The notes under the pieces: model-generated
The model's database searches: none
Seen by the model: the letters and a program-made list of their open reading frames with translations, nothing else
What the model was told of the DNA's origin: nothing
Shown here: positions 1-6,893 of the stretch, one piece after another
How the letters are laid out: the number at the start of each line of letters is the position of its first letter
Numbering within the stretch: position 1 is the stretch's first letter
Position numbers and translations under genes: made by a program
Assembly: GCA_016793565.1 (NCBI GenBank)
Contig: JAEUMA010000356.1
Span: 1 to 12,145 of the forward strand
Source of the DNA: Rhizobiaceae bacterium
Lineage (GTDB): Bacteria > Pseudomonadota > Alphaproteobacteria > Rhizobiales > Rhizobiaceae
Length of the DNA stretch: 12,145 nt
Direction: 5' to 3'

Positions 1-2058
1 GGCGCCGTGCACGGTCACGAAGGAGGGACAGAAACCGTTGAGGCAGGAGAAATCCTTGTTGCAGCTCGACTGGTCGATCCGCCGCTTGCGCCCGAACTCG
101 GTCTCCACCGGCTGGATCGACACGCAGTTGGACTGCACGCCGCAATCGCCGCAGCCCTCGCAGACGAGTTCGTTGATGAAGACGCGGCGATCCGGGTCGG
201 GAAACGTGCCCCGCTTGCGGCGGCGGCGTTTTTCCGCCGCGCAGGTCTGGTCATAGAGCAGCACGGAAACGCCGGGCACGTCGCGCAACTCGCGCTGCAC
301 GCGGTCGAGTTCGTCGCGGTGGTCGATCGTGGTGCCGGCCGGGAACTCGGCGGCGCCCGCATATTTGCCGGGCTCGTCTGTGACGACGGCGATGCGCTCG
401 ACGCCTTCGGCGCGCACCTGTCGGGCGATCATATCGACGCTGAGCCCGCCGTCGTGCGGCTGGCCACCGGTCATGGCGACGGCATCGTTGTAGAGAATCT
501 TGTAGGTGATGTTGGCCTTGCTCGACAGCGCGAAGCGGATCGCCAGCGCGCCGGAGTGGTTGTAGGTACCGTCGCCGAGGTTCTGGAAGATGTGCTGGCG
601 GCCCGAGAACGGCGCCTGCCCAACCCATTGCGCGCCCTCACCGCCCATCTGTGTGAAGCCGGAGGTCTGGCGATCCATCCACAACGCCATGAAATGGCAG
701 CCGATACCAGCCGCGGCGATCGACCCTTCCGGTACTTTGGTGGAGGAATTGTGCGGGCAGCCCGAGCAGAAATAGGGCGTCCTTCCCGCTACATCGACCG
801 TGTCGGCCAGCATCGCCTGGAACTGGCGCAGGCGGCTGACGCGCGCGGCGATCTCTTCCGAGGGACCGATGACGCGCAGCACGCGTTCGCCGATGGCAAT
901 GGCGATGTCGTTGGGGTCGAGCGCTCCGGCCGCCGGGAAGAGCCAGCTGCCGCGCTCGTCCTTTTTGCCCAACACCTCGGGCTGGTCGGCGCTGCCGTAG
1001 AGCTCCTCGCGCAGTTGCACCTCGATCAGGGAGCGCTTCTCCTCGACCACAACCACGGTGTCGAGCCCGCGCGCGAAGTCACGCAGTTCGCCCGCGTCGA
1101 GAGGCCAGGGGCAGCCGATCTTGAACAGCCTTATGCCCAGGCGGCCGGCGGCGTACTCGTCGATACCGAGTTCGTCCAGCGCCTGCCGCACGTCGAGATA
1201 GCTCTTGCCCACGGTGACGATGCCAAGCCGGGGCGCCGCTCCACCGGAAAAGATGATCCGGTTGATGCCGTTGGCGCGGACAAAAGCGGTAACGGCGTAG
1301 CGCTTGAAATTGTGCAGCCGGGCCTCCTGGCCCAGCATGTCGATCTCGTTGCGGATGTTCAGCCCGCCGGGGGGCATCTCGAAGTCCGGGATCACGACCG
1401 GATTGCGGTCGAGGCCGACATCGACCGAGGCCGTCGCTTCGACATTGTCCTTGACGCATTTGATCGCCGTCCACGTGCCGGCGAAGCGCGACAGCGCGAT
1501 GCCGAGCAGACCGTAGTCGACCAGTTCCTGGACGCCGGCGGGATTGAGGATGGGGATCATGGCGTCGACGAAGGCGAACTCCGTCGCATGCGCATTAGTC
1601 GACGATTCGGCCAGATGATCGTCGCCCATCAGGGCCAGCACGCCGCCATGCCTGGCGGAGCCGGCCAGATTCGCGTGGCGGAAAACGTCGCCCGACCGGT
1701 CAACGCCCGGCCCCTTGCCGTACCAGACCGAGAACACGCCGTCGTAGCGGGCGTCGCCCAGCAATTCGGTCTGCTGCGTGCCCCAGCATGCCGTCGCCGC
1801 CAGTTCCTCGTTGAGCCCTGGCTGGAACACGACATGAGCGTCGGCCAGTTCCTTTCTGGCCCGCCAGAGCTGCAGGTCGAGGCCGCCCAAGGGAGAACCG
1901 CGATAGCCGGATACGAATCCGGCCGTGTTCAGCCCGGCACGGCGGTCGCGCTCGCGCTGCATCAGAAGCATGCGCACGATCGCCTGGGCACCGGACACGA
2001 AGACACGCTCCTTGGCGAGGTCGAACTTGTCTGCCAGGGAAACGGTATGGAGCGTCAT
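1..2058 (-). CDS. Indolepyruvate ferredoxin oxidoreductase family protein, N-terminal 686 residues (partial, runs off left edge)
   Basis: Fused-type enzyme that oxidatively decarboxylates aryl-pyruvates such as indolepyruvate to aryl-acetyl-CoA with ferredoxin as acceptor. The visible part starts MTLHTVSLADKF and is open to base 1. Residues about 15-240 form the pyrimidine-binding TPP domain (SGYRGSPLGG at 50-59). The TPP/pyrophosphate domain lies at about 425-610, with CSGCPHNSST at 431-440 and the metal/TPP motif GDGTYNHSG at 495-503. A ferredoxin-like cysteine group follows: C633, C636, C639, C645, then C666, C672, C677. Family members of this fused type are roughly 1,150 residues, so the gamma (2-oxoacid oxidoreductase) part must lie left of the window. 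The ATG at 2058 has an AGGAAAG ribosome site 5 bases upstream. It lies 83 bases after the lipoprotein gene on the same strand, so co-transcription is possible. Family assignment is firm; the physiological substrate is inferred. Confidence 0.93.
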   Translation of the reverse strand, partial: MTLHTVSLADKFDLAKERVFVSGAQAIVRMLLMQRERDRRAGLNTAGFVSGYRGSPLGGLDLQLWRARKELADAHVVFQPGLNEELAATACWGTQQTELLGDARYDGVFSVWYGKGPGVDRSGDVFRHANLAGSARHGGVLALMGDDHLAESSTNAHATEFAFVDAMIPILNPAGVQELVDYGLLGIALSRFAGTWTAIKCVKDNVEATASVDVGLDRNPVVIPDFEMPPGGLNIRNEIDMLGQEARLHNFKRYAVTAFVRANGINRIIFSGGAAPRLGIVTVGKSYLDVRQALDELGIDEYAAGRLGIRLFKIGCPWPLDAGELRDFARGLDTVVVVEEKRSLIEVQLREELYGSADQPEVLGKKDERGSWLFPAAGALDPNDIAIAIGERVLRVIGPSEEIAARVSRLRQFQAMLADTVDVAGRTPYFCSGCPHNSSTKVPEGSIAAAGIGCHFMALWMDRQTSGFTQMGGEGAQWVGQAPFSGRQHIFQNLGDGTYNHSGALAIRFALSSKANITYKILYNDAVAMTGGQPHDGGLSVDMIARQVRAEGVERIAVVTDEPGKYAGAAEFPAGTTIDHRDELDRVQRELRDVPGVSVLLYDQTCAAEKRRRRKRGTFPDPDRRVFINELVCEGCGDCGVQSNCVSIQPVETEFGRKRRIDQSSCNKDFSCLNGFCPSFVTVHGA

Positions 2059-2095
2059 GCGGCTTTCCTAACCCGCCCACGCCGGCAAGTCACGC

Positions 2096-2116
2096 GCGGC
2101 GAGGTGAACTCGCCGC
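2096..2116 (-). other. GC-rich hairpin in the leader of the ferredoxin oxidoreductase gene
   Basis: GCGGCGAG and CTCGCCGC form a perfect 8-bp stem around a 5-base loop, between the lipoprotein stop and the oxidoreductase ATG. Neither strand has a T run after it, so it is not a typical intrinsic terminator. It could attenuate or stabilise the message, or be chance in GC-rich DNA. Confidence 0.3.
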
Positions 2117-2141
2117 CGCTCGCCACAACCTTCCGGTCACG

Positions 2142-2669
2142 TCAGCTGCGCGGCGGGCATGGCTCGGCGGCAGCGTCTGGCAGCTTGCCGTCGGGGCGCC
2201 CGGCCAGTTCGGGATTGGGCGTGTAGACCGGACCGACCACCAGTGGCCGGTCCGGAAGAACGTCCTGATCCTGCGAAGATTTCATCGTCGTTTCAATGGT
2301 CTGACGCAGCTTTCCGTCGGCGTCCAGGATCGAGATCGAGACGGCGTAGGGGCGATCCTTGACGATGCAGCGAAGCGGCGGCGTCTCCAGCACCAGCTTC
2401 GGTGCGTTCGGCCAGATCTTCTGGCTCACCTGGATTGCTTTCCCTCCAGCGGGGTTCTCGAAGCGGGCGACCGCCGTCCCCGCCTCGACAGGCTGTTGCG
2501 GCGCAAGCGTGATCAGCGCCGTGGCCGTCGCCACGCGATAATTGAACACGAAAAGCTTGCCGGAGATGCCGAACAGCTCCCCCTCACCGCCGGTCTCGCG
2601 GCAACCTGCGAGCATAAGCGCGCAAAGCAGCAGGCGCAGGCCGGCCCTGGGCTGGAAGACGCTACCCAT
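2142..2669 (-). CDS. Small putative lipoprotein of unknown function
   Basis: A 175-residue protein with a lipoprotein signal: MGSVFQPRAGLRLLLCALML followed by the lipobox LAGC, so the lipidated cysteine would be residue 23 and the mature protein would be membrane-anchored in the periplasm or outer membrane. The mature part has a plausible beta-rich region (VFNYRVATATALITLAP, VSISILDADGKLRQTIETT) and a Pro/charged C-terminus. I recognise no named domain. An ATG also occurs at 2675, but the ribosome site GAAGGAG (2679-2685) lies only 3 bases before it and about 9 before the ATG at 2669, so the later one is preferred. The start overlaps the end of the CGNR regulator gene by 8 bases, which argues for translational coupling and one transcript. 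Its role is unknown. Confidence 0.8.
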   Translation of the reverse strand: MGSVFQPRAGLRLLLCALMLAGCRETGGEGELFGISGKLFVFNYRVATATALITLAPQQPVEAGTAVARFENPAGGKAIQVSQKIWPNAPKLVLETPPLRCIVKDRPYAVSISILDADGKLRQTIETTMKSSQDQDVLPDRPLVVGPVYTPNPELAGRPDGKLPDAAAEPCPPRS

Positions 2670-3270
2670 GATCATGCTCCTTCTCGTGCCGATGGCGACG
2701 ATAGTGGCGCCGCGCCTTTTGGCGGTTGCCGCACACGGCCATATCGCACCAAAGGCGGCTGCCGTTGCGGCTGCGATCGACGAACAGCCAGCCGCAATTG
2801 CCGCAGATGCGCAGGCGGCGCGCCTCCGGGGCGCAAAGCAGCGACAGTCCGGACCATGCCGCGGCGGCCTGCAATCTCACCTCACGTCCGGCCGGCCCGA
2901 ACGGCGCTCCCGGCCGTCCGAACACCGTGTCGCAGCCGGCCATCAGAACGCCGCATGCCGCGGCGAAGGCCGATACCCGCGCCGAGGGAAACCCCTCCCC
3001 CGCGATAGAACGCCGGAAGAGGTCGTCCGCATGCTCGCGGAAGCCGACGAGGGCTGCCACCACATCGTCGGCGTCCGGGCAGACCAGGCGGGCACCGCCG
3101 AGTTCGTCCGAGCGATGCAGGCTGGCCGCGGCGGCGAAACGCGGCAATTCGCCGGCATCCGAGAAGCGGTCGAATGTCCTCAACGGGTCGTCGCGCAGGA
3201 CAACCGTATTTGTGATGTCGAGCACGAGCAGCCCGCCCGAGAACCTGTGCGCCGTCCATTCGACCGCCAT
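2662..3270 (-). CDS. CGNR zinc-finger / ABATE domain protein, putative transcription regulator
   Basis: A 202-residue protein with two recognisable parts. The N-terminal region (residues about 1-140) has the look of the ABATE domain, with an early LLVLDITNTVVLR segment. The C-terminus carries the CGNR zinc finger: C156-x2-C159, then C175-x4-C180-G-N-R, followed by the basic run KARRHYRRHRHEK, which suits nucleic-acid binding. Family members are described as putative stress-induced transcription regulators; a specific target is not known to me. A TTG in frame at 3276 gives a 2-residue extension, but the ATG at 3270 is preferred. No clear ribosome site precedes it, and a sigma70-like promoter ends only 6 bases upstream, so the message may be leaderless. 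It overlaps the downstream lipoprotein gene and diverges from the LivH-type permease, an obvious candidate target. Confidence 0.88.
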   Translation of the reverse strand: MAVEWTAHRFSGGLLVLDITNTVVLRDDPLRTFDRFSDAGELPRFAAAASLHRSDELGGARLVCPDADDVVAALVGFREHADDLFRRSIAGEGFPSARVSAFAAACGVLMAGCDTVFGRPGAPFGPAGREVRLQAAAAWSGLSLLCAPEARRLRICGNCGWLFVDRSRNGSRLWCDMAVCGNRQKARRHYRRHRHEKEHDHG

Positions 3271-3276
3271 GCGCAA

Positions 3277-3304
3277 ATTCTAACTATCATTTGTCATTTG
3301 ACAA
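3277..3304 (-). promoter_or_regulatory. Sigma70-like promoter of the CGNR regulator gene
   Basis: On the minus strand TTGTCA (3304-3299) is followed by a 16-base spacer and TAGAAT (3282-3277), each one mismatch from consensus. Only TTGCGC separates the -10 box from the ATG at 3270, so transcription would begin at or next to the start codon. Predicted by eye. Confidence 0.5.
3287..3304. promoter_or_regulatory. Candidate operator: tandem TCATTTG repeats plus TTGTCA/TGACAA inverted repeat
   Basis: Two perfect head-to-tail copies of TCATTTG (3287-3293 and 3294-3300) overlap an inverted repeat TTGTCA-TT-TGACAA (3291-3304). Weaker outer arms AACTA (3282-3286) and TAGTT (3307-3311) flank it nearly symmetrically. 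The element lies over the spacer and -35 box of the CGNR promoter in the divergent gap. That placement suits a regulator controlling both directions, possibly the CGNR protein itself. The binding protein is inferred. Confidence 0.4.
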
Positions 3305-3317
3305 GTTAGTTCAATTG

Positions 3318-4253
3318 GTGTGCGGTGCCGTCTCGACCCGGACGACGCCTTTGCTCTATTTCTTTCAGCAGCTGTTGAACGGCCTCCATTCGGCGGCCCT
3401 CTACGGGCTGCTCGCCTTCGGCTATGTGCTGATCAGCGGGCTGACACACCGCACCAATCTCGCTCACGGGGCGGTCTTCGCCTTCTCCGGGCAGACCATG
3501 ATCCTCGCCGCTGTCTACGGCTGGAACGTACTGTGGCTGACGCTGCCGGCGACGGTCGCCTTCGGCCTATGCGTCGCGCTCGCCTATGCGGCGCTGATCG
3601 GGTTCGTCCTGGCCCGCAGCGTCTTCGAGCCGCTGGCGCAGCGCAGCGCCAACACCTTCGTTGCCGCGTCCCTGGGGGCCGCGATCGCTTTGGGAGAGGC
3701 AGGGCGGATCGCCGCCGACACGCGCGACCTCTGGTTGCCGCCGCTGCTGTCCGAGCCGGTGGTGTTCGCGGCCGACGGGACCTTTCGCGTGACGCTGACC
3801 ACGCTTCAGCTCATCAACTGCGCGGTGGCATGCCTCACCGTCGCGACCGGCGCATGCGTCCTGGCACGCACCGCGTGGGGCAGAAACTGGCGCGCCGTCT
3901 CCGACGACCCGCAAGCGGCCGCCATGCTGGGACGCGATGTGCGCCTGATCTTCCGCGCGACGGTCGTGTTCGGCAGCGTCAGCGCGGCGCTGGCCGGCGT
4001 ACTGGCCGGTCTTTATTTCGGCAACATCAGCTTCGGCACGGGCCTGGTCTTCAGCCTCAAGGTGCTGTTCGTGGCGGCCGCCGGAGGTTTTCGCGCACCC
4101 GCCTTGGCGGCGCTGGGTGCTGCCGCCTTCGGCTTCGGCGAATCGCTATGGTCGGGCTACTTCCCGATCGAGTGGCGAGACGCCTGGATGTTCGTGTTCC
4201 TCGCCGCGATCCTGATCCTGCGCCGCCAGGACGACTTCCGAGAGCGGCCGTAA
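3318..4253 (+). CDS. LivH-type branched-chain amino acid ABC transporter permease (orphan)
   Basis: A strongly hydrophobic inner-membrane protein of about 311 residues in the LivH/LivM permease family. Family signatures are present: the N-terminal QQLLNGLHSAALYGLLAFGY, then SGLTHRTNLAHGAVFAFSG (cf. the NFAHG motif of LivH), the cytoplasmic loop WRAVSDDPQAAAMLGRDV at about 191-208 (the ATPase-contacting region), and ESLWSGYFPIEWRDAWMF near the C-terminus. The usual glycine-rich GGxGSxxGAxxGG stretch is degenerate here (GGFRAPALAALGAAAFG). No LivM, LivG, LivF or substrate-binding partner lies in the window, and the next gene belongs to a TRAP system. The start is uncertain: the frame is open from TTG 3291, with GTG 3318 and TTG 3351 as alternatives, none with a good ribosome site; TTG 3351 would best fit the family N-terminus. 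The family call is firm, the substrate unknown. Confidence 0.85.
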   Translation: MCGAVSTRTTPLLYFFQQLLNGLHSAALYGLLAFGYVLISGLTHRTNLAHGAVFAFSGQTMILAAVYGWNVLWLTLPATVAFGLCVALAYAALIGFVLARSVFEPLAQRSANTFVAASLGAAIALGEAGRIAADTRDLWLPPLLSEPVVFAADGTFRVTLTTLQLINCAVACLTVATGACVLARTAWGRNWRAVSDDPQAAAMLGRDVRLIFRATVVFGSVSAALAGVLAGLYFGNISFGTGLVFSLKVLFVAAAGGFRAPALAALGAAAFGFGESLWSGYFPIEWRDAWMFVFLAAILILRRQDDFRERP

Positions 4254-4336
4254 TACAAAATTCCCTGGCTTTCCGCTGCACGGAGCAGCTCTCGCTCGTC
4301 CTCCGGCGGGAATACTCCCTCGTACCATCGTTCCGG

Positions 4337-4365
4337 TTGACGCATTCGAACGGCGCCGTCATACC
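4337..4365 (+). promoter_or_regulatory. Weak candidate promoter for the TRAP permease operon
   Basis: TTGACG (4337-4342), a 17-base spacer and CATACC (4360-4365) lie in the 173-base gap between the LivH-type gene and the TRAP small permease. The -35 box is good and the -10 box poor. No clear terminator for the upstream gene is visible in the gap, so read-through from the LivH-type gene is also possible. Confidence 0.25.
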
Positions 4366-4426
4366 GATTGCATCAAACCGCGGACCAATAAGGGAACGGC
4401 CGCGGAACAAAAAATGGGAGGATGGC

Positions 4427-5011
4427 GTGGCAGGGCTTCTTGCTCTTTCGCGGGCGATCGACCGATTCAACGAAATCGTCGGCAAGTCGGTATCCTGGCT
4501 GATACTCCTGGCTATCCTGGTCAGCGCCGGCAATGCGATCGTTCGCAAGGCTTTCAACACCTCGTCGAATGCATGGCTTGAGCTGCAATGGTACCTGTTC
4601 GGCGCGGCATTCCTGCTCGCCGCCGCCTACACGCTGCGCCAGAACGAGCATATCCGCATCGACATCGTCTATGGAATGTTCTCGCGGCGCACCCAGCACT
4701 GGATCGACCTGTTCGGGCACGTCTTCTTCCTGATGCCCTTCGTCATCCTGATGATTTCCTATTTCGTGCCGTATTTCATGCTTTCCTTCCGCAACGGCGA
4801 GGTATCGTCCAGCGCTGGCGGGCTTGTGATATGGCCGGCGAAGGGCCTGTTGCTGATCGGCTTCGTGCTTCTCGGCATCCAGGGCGTGTCCGAGATCATC
4901 AAGAAGATCGCCATCATCAGGGGTGAGATGGAAGACCCCAACCCCTTCGTCTCCTCTCATGAGCAGGCCGAACTGGAAGGCAAGGCGTTAGCCGAGGAGG
5001 CGCGCCCATGA
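4427..5011 (+). CDS. dctQ: TRAP transporter small permease (DctQ-like)
   Basis: A 194-residue inner-membrane protein of the TRAP (tripartite ATP-independent periplasmic) family, which pairs with the large permease to import organic acids using an ion gradient. It has the usual four hydrophobic segments: SVSWLILLAILVSAGNAIV, ELQWYLFGAAFLLAAAYTLR, WIDLFGHVFFLMPFVILMIS and KGLLLIGFVLLGIQGVSEII. The conserved pattern of the family is seen around LELQWYLFGAAF and RQNEHIRIDI (second helix and following loop). The GTG at 4427 is chosen because GGGAGGA (4416-4422) lies just upstream and it is the only well-placed start in frame; nearby ATGs at 4414 and 4422 are in other frames. The stop overlaps the dctM start as ATGA. 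The C-terminus is charged, ending AEEARP. Confidence 0.92.
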   Translation: MAGLLALSRAIDRFNEIVGKSVSWLILLAILVSAGNAIVRKAFNTSSNAWLELQWYLFGAAFLLAAAYTLRQNEHIRIDIVYGMFSRRTQHWIDLFGHVFFLMPFVILMISYFVPYFMLSFRNGEVSSSAGGLVIWPAKGLLLIGFVLLGIQGVSEIIKKIAIIRGEMEDPNPFVSSHEQAELEGKALAEEARP

Positions 5012-6795
5012 TCGAGTTCATCGCCCAGAACATGGCGCCGATCATGTTCTTCTCGCTGATCATCTTCCTGCTGGTCGGCTATCCCGTCGCCTTCTCGCTT
5101 GCTGCCAACGGGCTGCTGTTCTTCTTCATCGGCGTCGAACTGGCGCCTTACTCCAACAACAGCATCAACCTGTCGTGGCCCCTGCTCTACGCGCTGCCGG
5201 AGCGCTTCTGGGGCGTGATGTCGAACGACACGCTGCTGGCCATTCCCTTTTTCACCTTCATGGGCATCGTGCTCGAACGATCGGGCATGGCGGAAGACCT
5301 GCTGGATACGATCGGCCAGCTCTTCGGCCCGATCCGTGGGGGCCTTGCCTACGCCGTCATCATCGTCGGCGCGCTTCTGGCAGCCACCACCGGCGTCGTG
5401 GCGGCATCGGTCATAGCCATGGGCCTGATCTCGCTGCCGATCATGCTGCGCTACGGCTACGACCGGCGCGTGGCATCGGGCGTCATCGCCGCCTCTGGCA
5501 CGCTGGCGCAGATCATACCGCCGTCGCTGGTGCTGATCGTGCTGGCCGACCAGCTCGGCCGCTCCGTCGGCGACATGTATCACGGAGCGCTCATTCCGGG
5601 ACTGATCCTGACCGGGCTCTATATGTCCTACGTCCTGTTCATGAGCTTCTGGAACCGCAATTCCATGCCGGCCCTGCCGCTCGAGGCGCGCACGCTCGGA
5701 CACGGCGTTACGTCGCTCATCGTCGCCTTGGCAGGTTGCGTGGCGATAGCCTATGCGGCACATGTCTTCCTGGCGCCGACCCAGGGGGCGAACGCCGACA
5801 TTTGGGGTGCCACCATCGGCATCCTCGTCATCTATTTCGTTGCCATCGCCGACAAGCGCTTCAACCTCAACCTGATGTCGCGGCTGGCGCAGCAGGTGAT
5901 CATTGTTCTCATTCCGCCGCTGGCGCTGATATTCCTGGTGCTGGGCACCATCTTTCTCGGCATCGCGACCCCGACGGAGGGTGGCGCCATGGGCGCGGTC
6001 GGCGCCCTCGCCATGGCCGCGGCCAAGGGACGCCTGAACTACGGCGTGGTGCAGCAGGCGTTGGCGGCCACGACCCGGCTGTCGTCCTTCGTGCTGTTCA
6101 TCCTCATCGGCGCGCGTGTGTTCTCGCTCACCTTCTATGGCGTGAACGGCCATCTTTGGGTTGAGCACCTGCTGGTGTCGCTGCCGGGCGGCGAGATCGG
6201 CTTCCTCATCGCCGTCAACATCCTCGTCTTCCTGCTGGCCTTCTTCCTCGACTTCTTCGAGCTCGCCTTCATCATCGTGCCGCTGTTGGCGCCGGCGGCG
6301 GACAAGCTCGGCATCGACCTTATCTGGTTCGGCGTGCTGCTCGGCATCAACATGCAGACCAGCTTCATGCACCCTCCCTTCGGCTTCGCGCTGTTCTACC
6401 TGCGCTCGGTCGCCGCGCGCGTGCCCTATCTGGACCGCATCACCGGCAAGACGATAGCACCCGTCACGACCGGCCAGATCTATTGGGGCGCGGTGCCTTT
6501 CGTCTGCATCCAGGTGCTCATGGTGGGGCTGACCATCGCCTTTCCGCAAATGGTGATGCACTACAAGGGCGAGACGGTGGACCCCTCGACCATCGAGATC
6601 ACCGTTCCGGAACTGCCGGGCCTCGGTGGCCAGTCCGGGCAGGGTGGCGGTCTCGGCTCGCCGCCAGCGATGGATGGTGGCGACCTGTCGGCGCCGCCAT
6701 CCTTCGGTGAACCTGCGCAACCCTCGGGCGGAGCCGCCCCCGCCGGCCAGGCGCCGGCCGCTCCCGACCTGTCCAAACCTCCGGCCTTCAACTGA
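5008..6795 (+). CDS. dctM: TRAP transporter large permease (DctM-like) with Gly/Pro-rich C-terminal tail
   Basis: A 595-residue polytopic inner-membrane protein that forms the transport channel of a TRAP system. Family motifs include NDTLLAIPFFTFMG (about 73-86), ATGVV-type TTGVVAASVIAMG (about 130), SGTLAQIIPPSLVLIVLADQ, the signature GIATPTEGGAMGAVGALAMA (about 321-340), and MQTSFMHPPFGFALFYLR near residue 455. The EGGAMGA and HPPFGFALFYLR variants match the long subfamily annotated for mannitol/chloroaromatic or keto-acid type TRAP systems; classic DctM is about 425 residues. After the last membrane segment (ending near 512) comes a soluble tail of about 60 residues rich in Gly, Pro, Ala and Ser (535-595). 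ATG 5008 overlaps the dctQ stop and has GAGGAGG 7 bases upstream. The likely receptor is the convergent TakP-like protein across the terminator. Confidence 0.94.
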   Translation: MIEFIAQNMAPIMFFSLIIFLLVGYPVAFSLAANGLLFFFIGVELAPYSNNSINLSWPLLYALPERFWGVMSNDTLLAIPFFTFMGIVLERSGMAEDLLDTIGQLFGPIRGGLAYAVIIVGALLAATTGVVAASVIAMGLISLPIMLRYGYDRRVASGVIAASGTLAQIIPPSLVLIVLADQLGRSVGDMYHGALIPGLILTGLYMSYVLFMSFWNRNSMPALPLEARTLGHGVTSLIVALAGCVAIAYAAHVFLAPTQGANADIWGATIGILVIYFVAIADKRFNLNLMSRLAQQVIIVLIPPLALIFLVLGTIFLGIATPTEGGAMGAVGALAMAAAKGRLNYGVVQQALAATTRLSSFVLFILIGARVFSLTFYGVNGHLWVEHLLVSLPGGEIGFLIAVNILVFLLAFFLDFFELAFIIVPLLAPAADKLGIDLIWFGVLLGINMQTSFMHPPFGFALFYLRSVAARVPYLDRITGKTIAPVTTGQIYWGAVPFVCIQVLMVGLTIAFPQMVMHYKGETVDPSTIEITVPELPGLGGQSGQGGGLGSPPAMDGGDLSAPPSFGEPAQPSGGAAPAGQAPAAPDLSKPPAFN

Positions 6796-6825
6796 CCGGC
6801 CCGCCACCTGGTCGCCCGACACGAA

Positions 6826-6855
6826 AAAGCCCCGCGTCACACGACGCGGGGCTTT
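6826..6855. terminator. Bidirectional intrinsic terminator between dctM and takP
   Basis: A perfect 13-bp stem, AAAGCCCCGCGTC (6826-6838) with GACGCGGGGCTTT (6843-6855), around the loop ACAC. On the plus strand it is followed by CTTTTC; on the minus strand the stem runs into TTCGT, giving five Ts in a row. It lies between the two convergent stop codons and can end both transcripts. Confidence 0.92.
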
Positions 6856-6893
6856 CTTTTCAACGGATGGCTTAAACGAGCGGCAGCGAAGGA

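Noticed and set aside
7..2226. 739-codon plus-strand open frame across the left end
   Set aside because: It is the antisense shadow of the indolepyruvate ferredoxin oxidoreductase. The minus-strand product has clear TPP and cysteine motifs, whereas the plus-strand product resembles no family and spans the lipoprotein gene boundary. Long antisense frames are expected in GC-rich DNA.
4157..4345. Short minus-strand frame beginning MRQPERWYEG
   Set aside because: It has no ribosome site or recognisable domain and overlaps the end of the LivH-type gene. The 173-base gap holds at most a weak promoter.
3320..4426. Plus-strand frame open upstream of dctQ, giving a 563-residue fusion
   Set aside because: Its first two thirds are an out-of-frame shadow of the LivH-type gene. 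The real protein begins at GTG 4427 after a good ribosome site.
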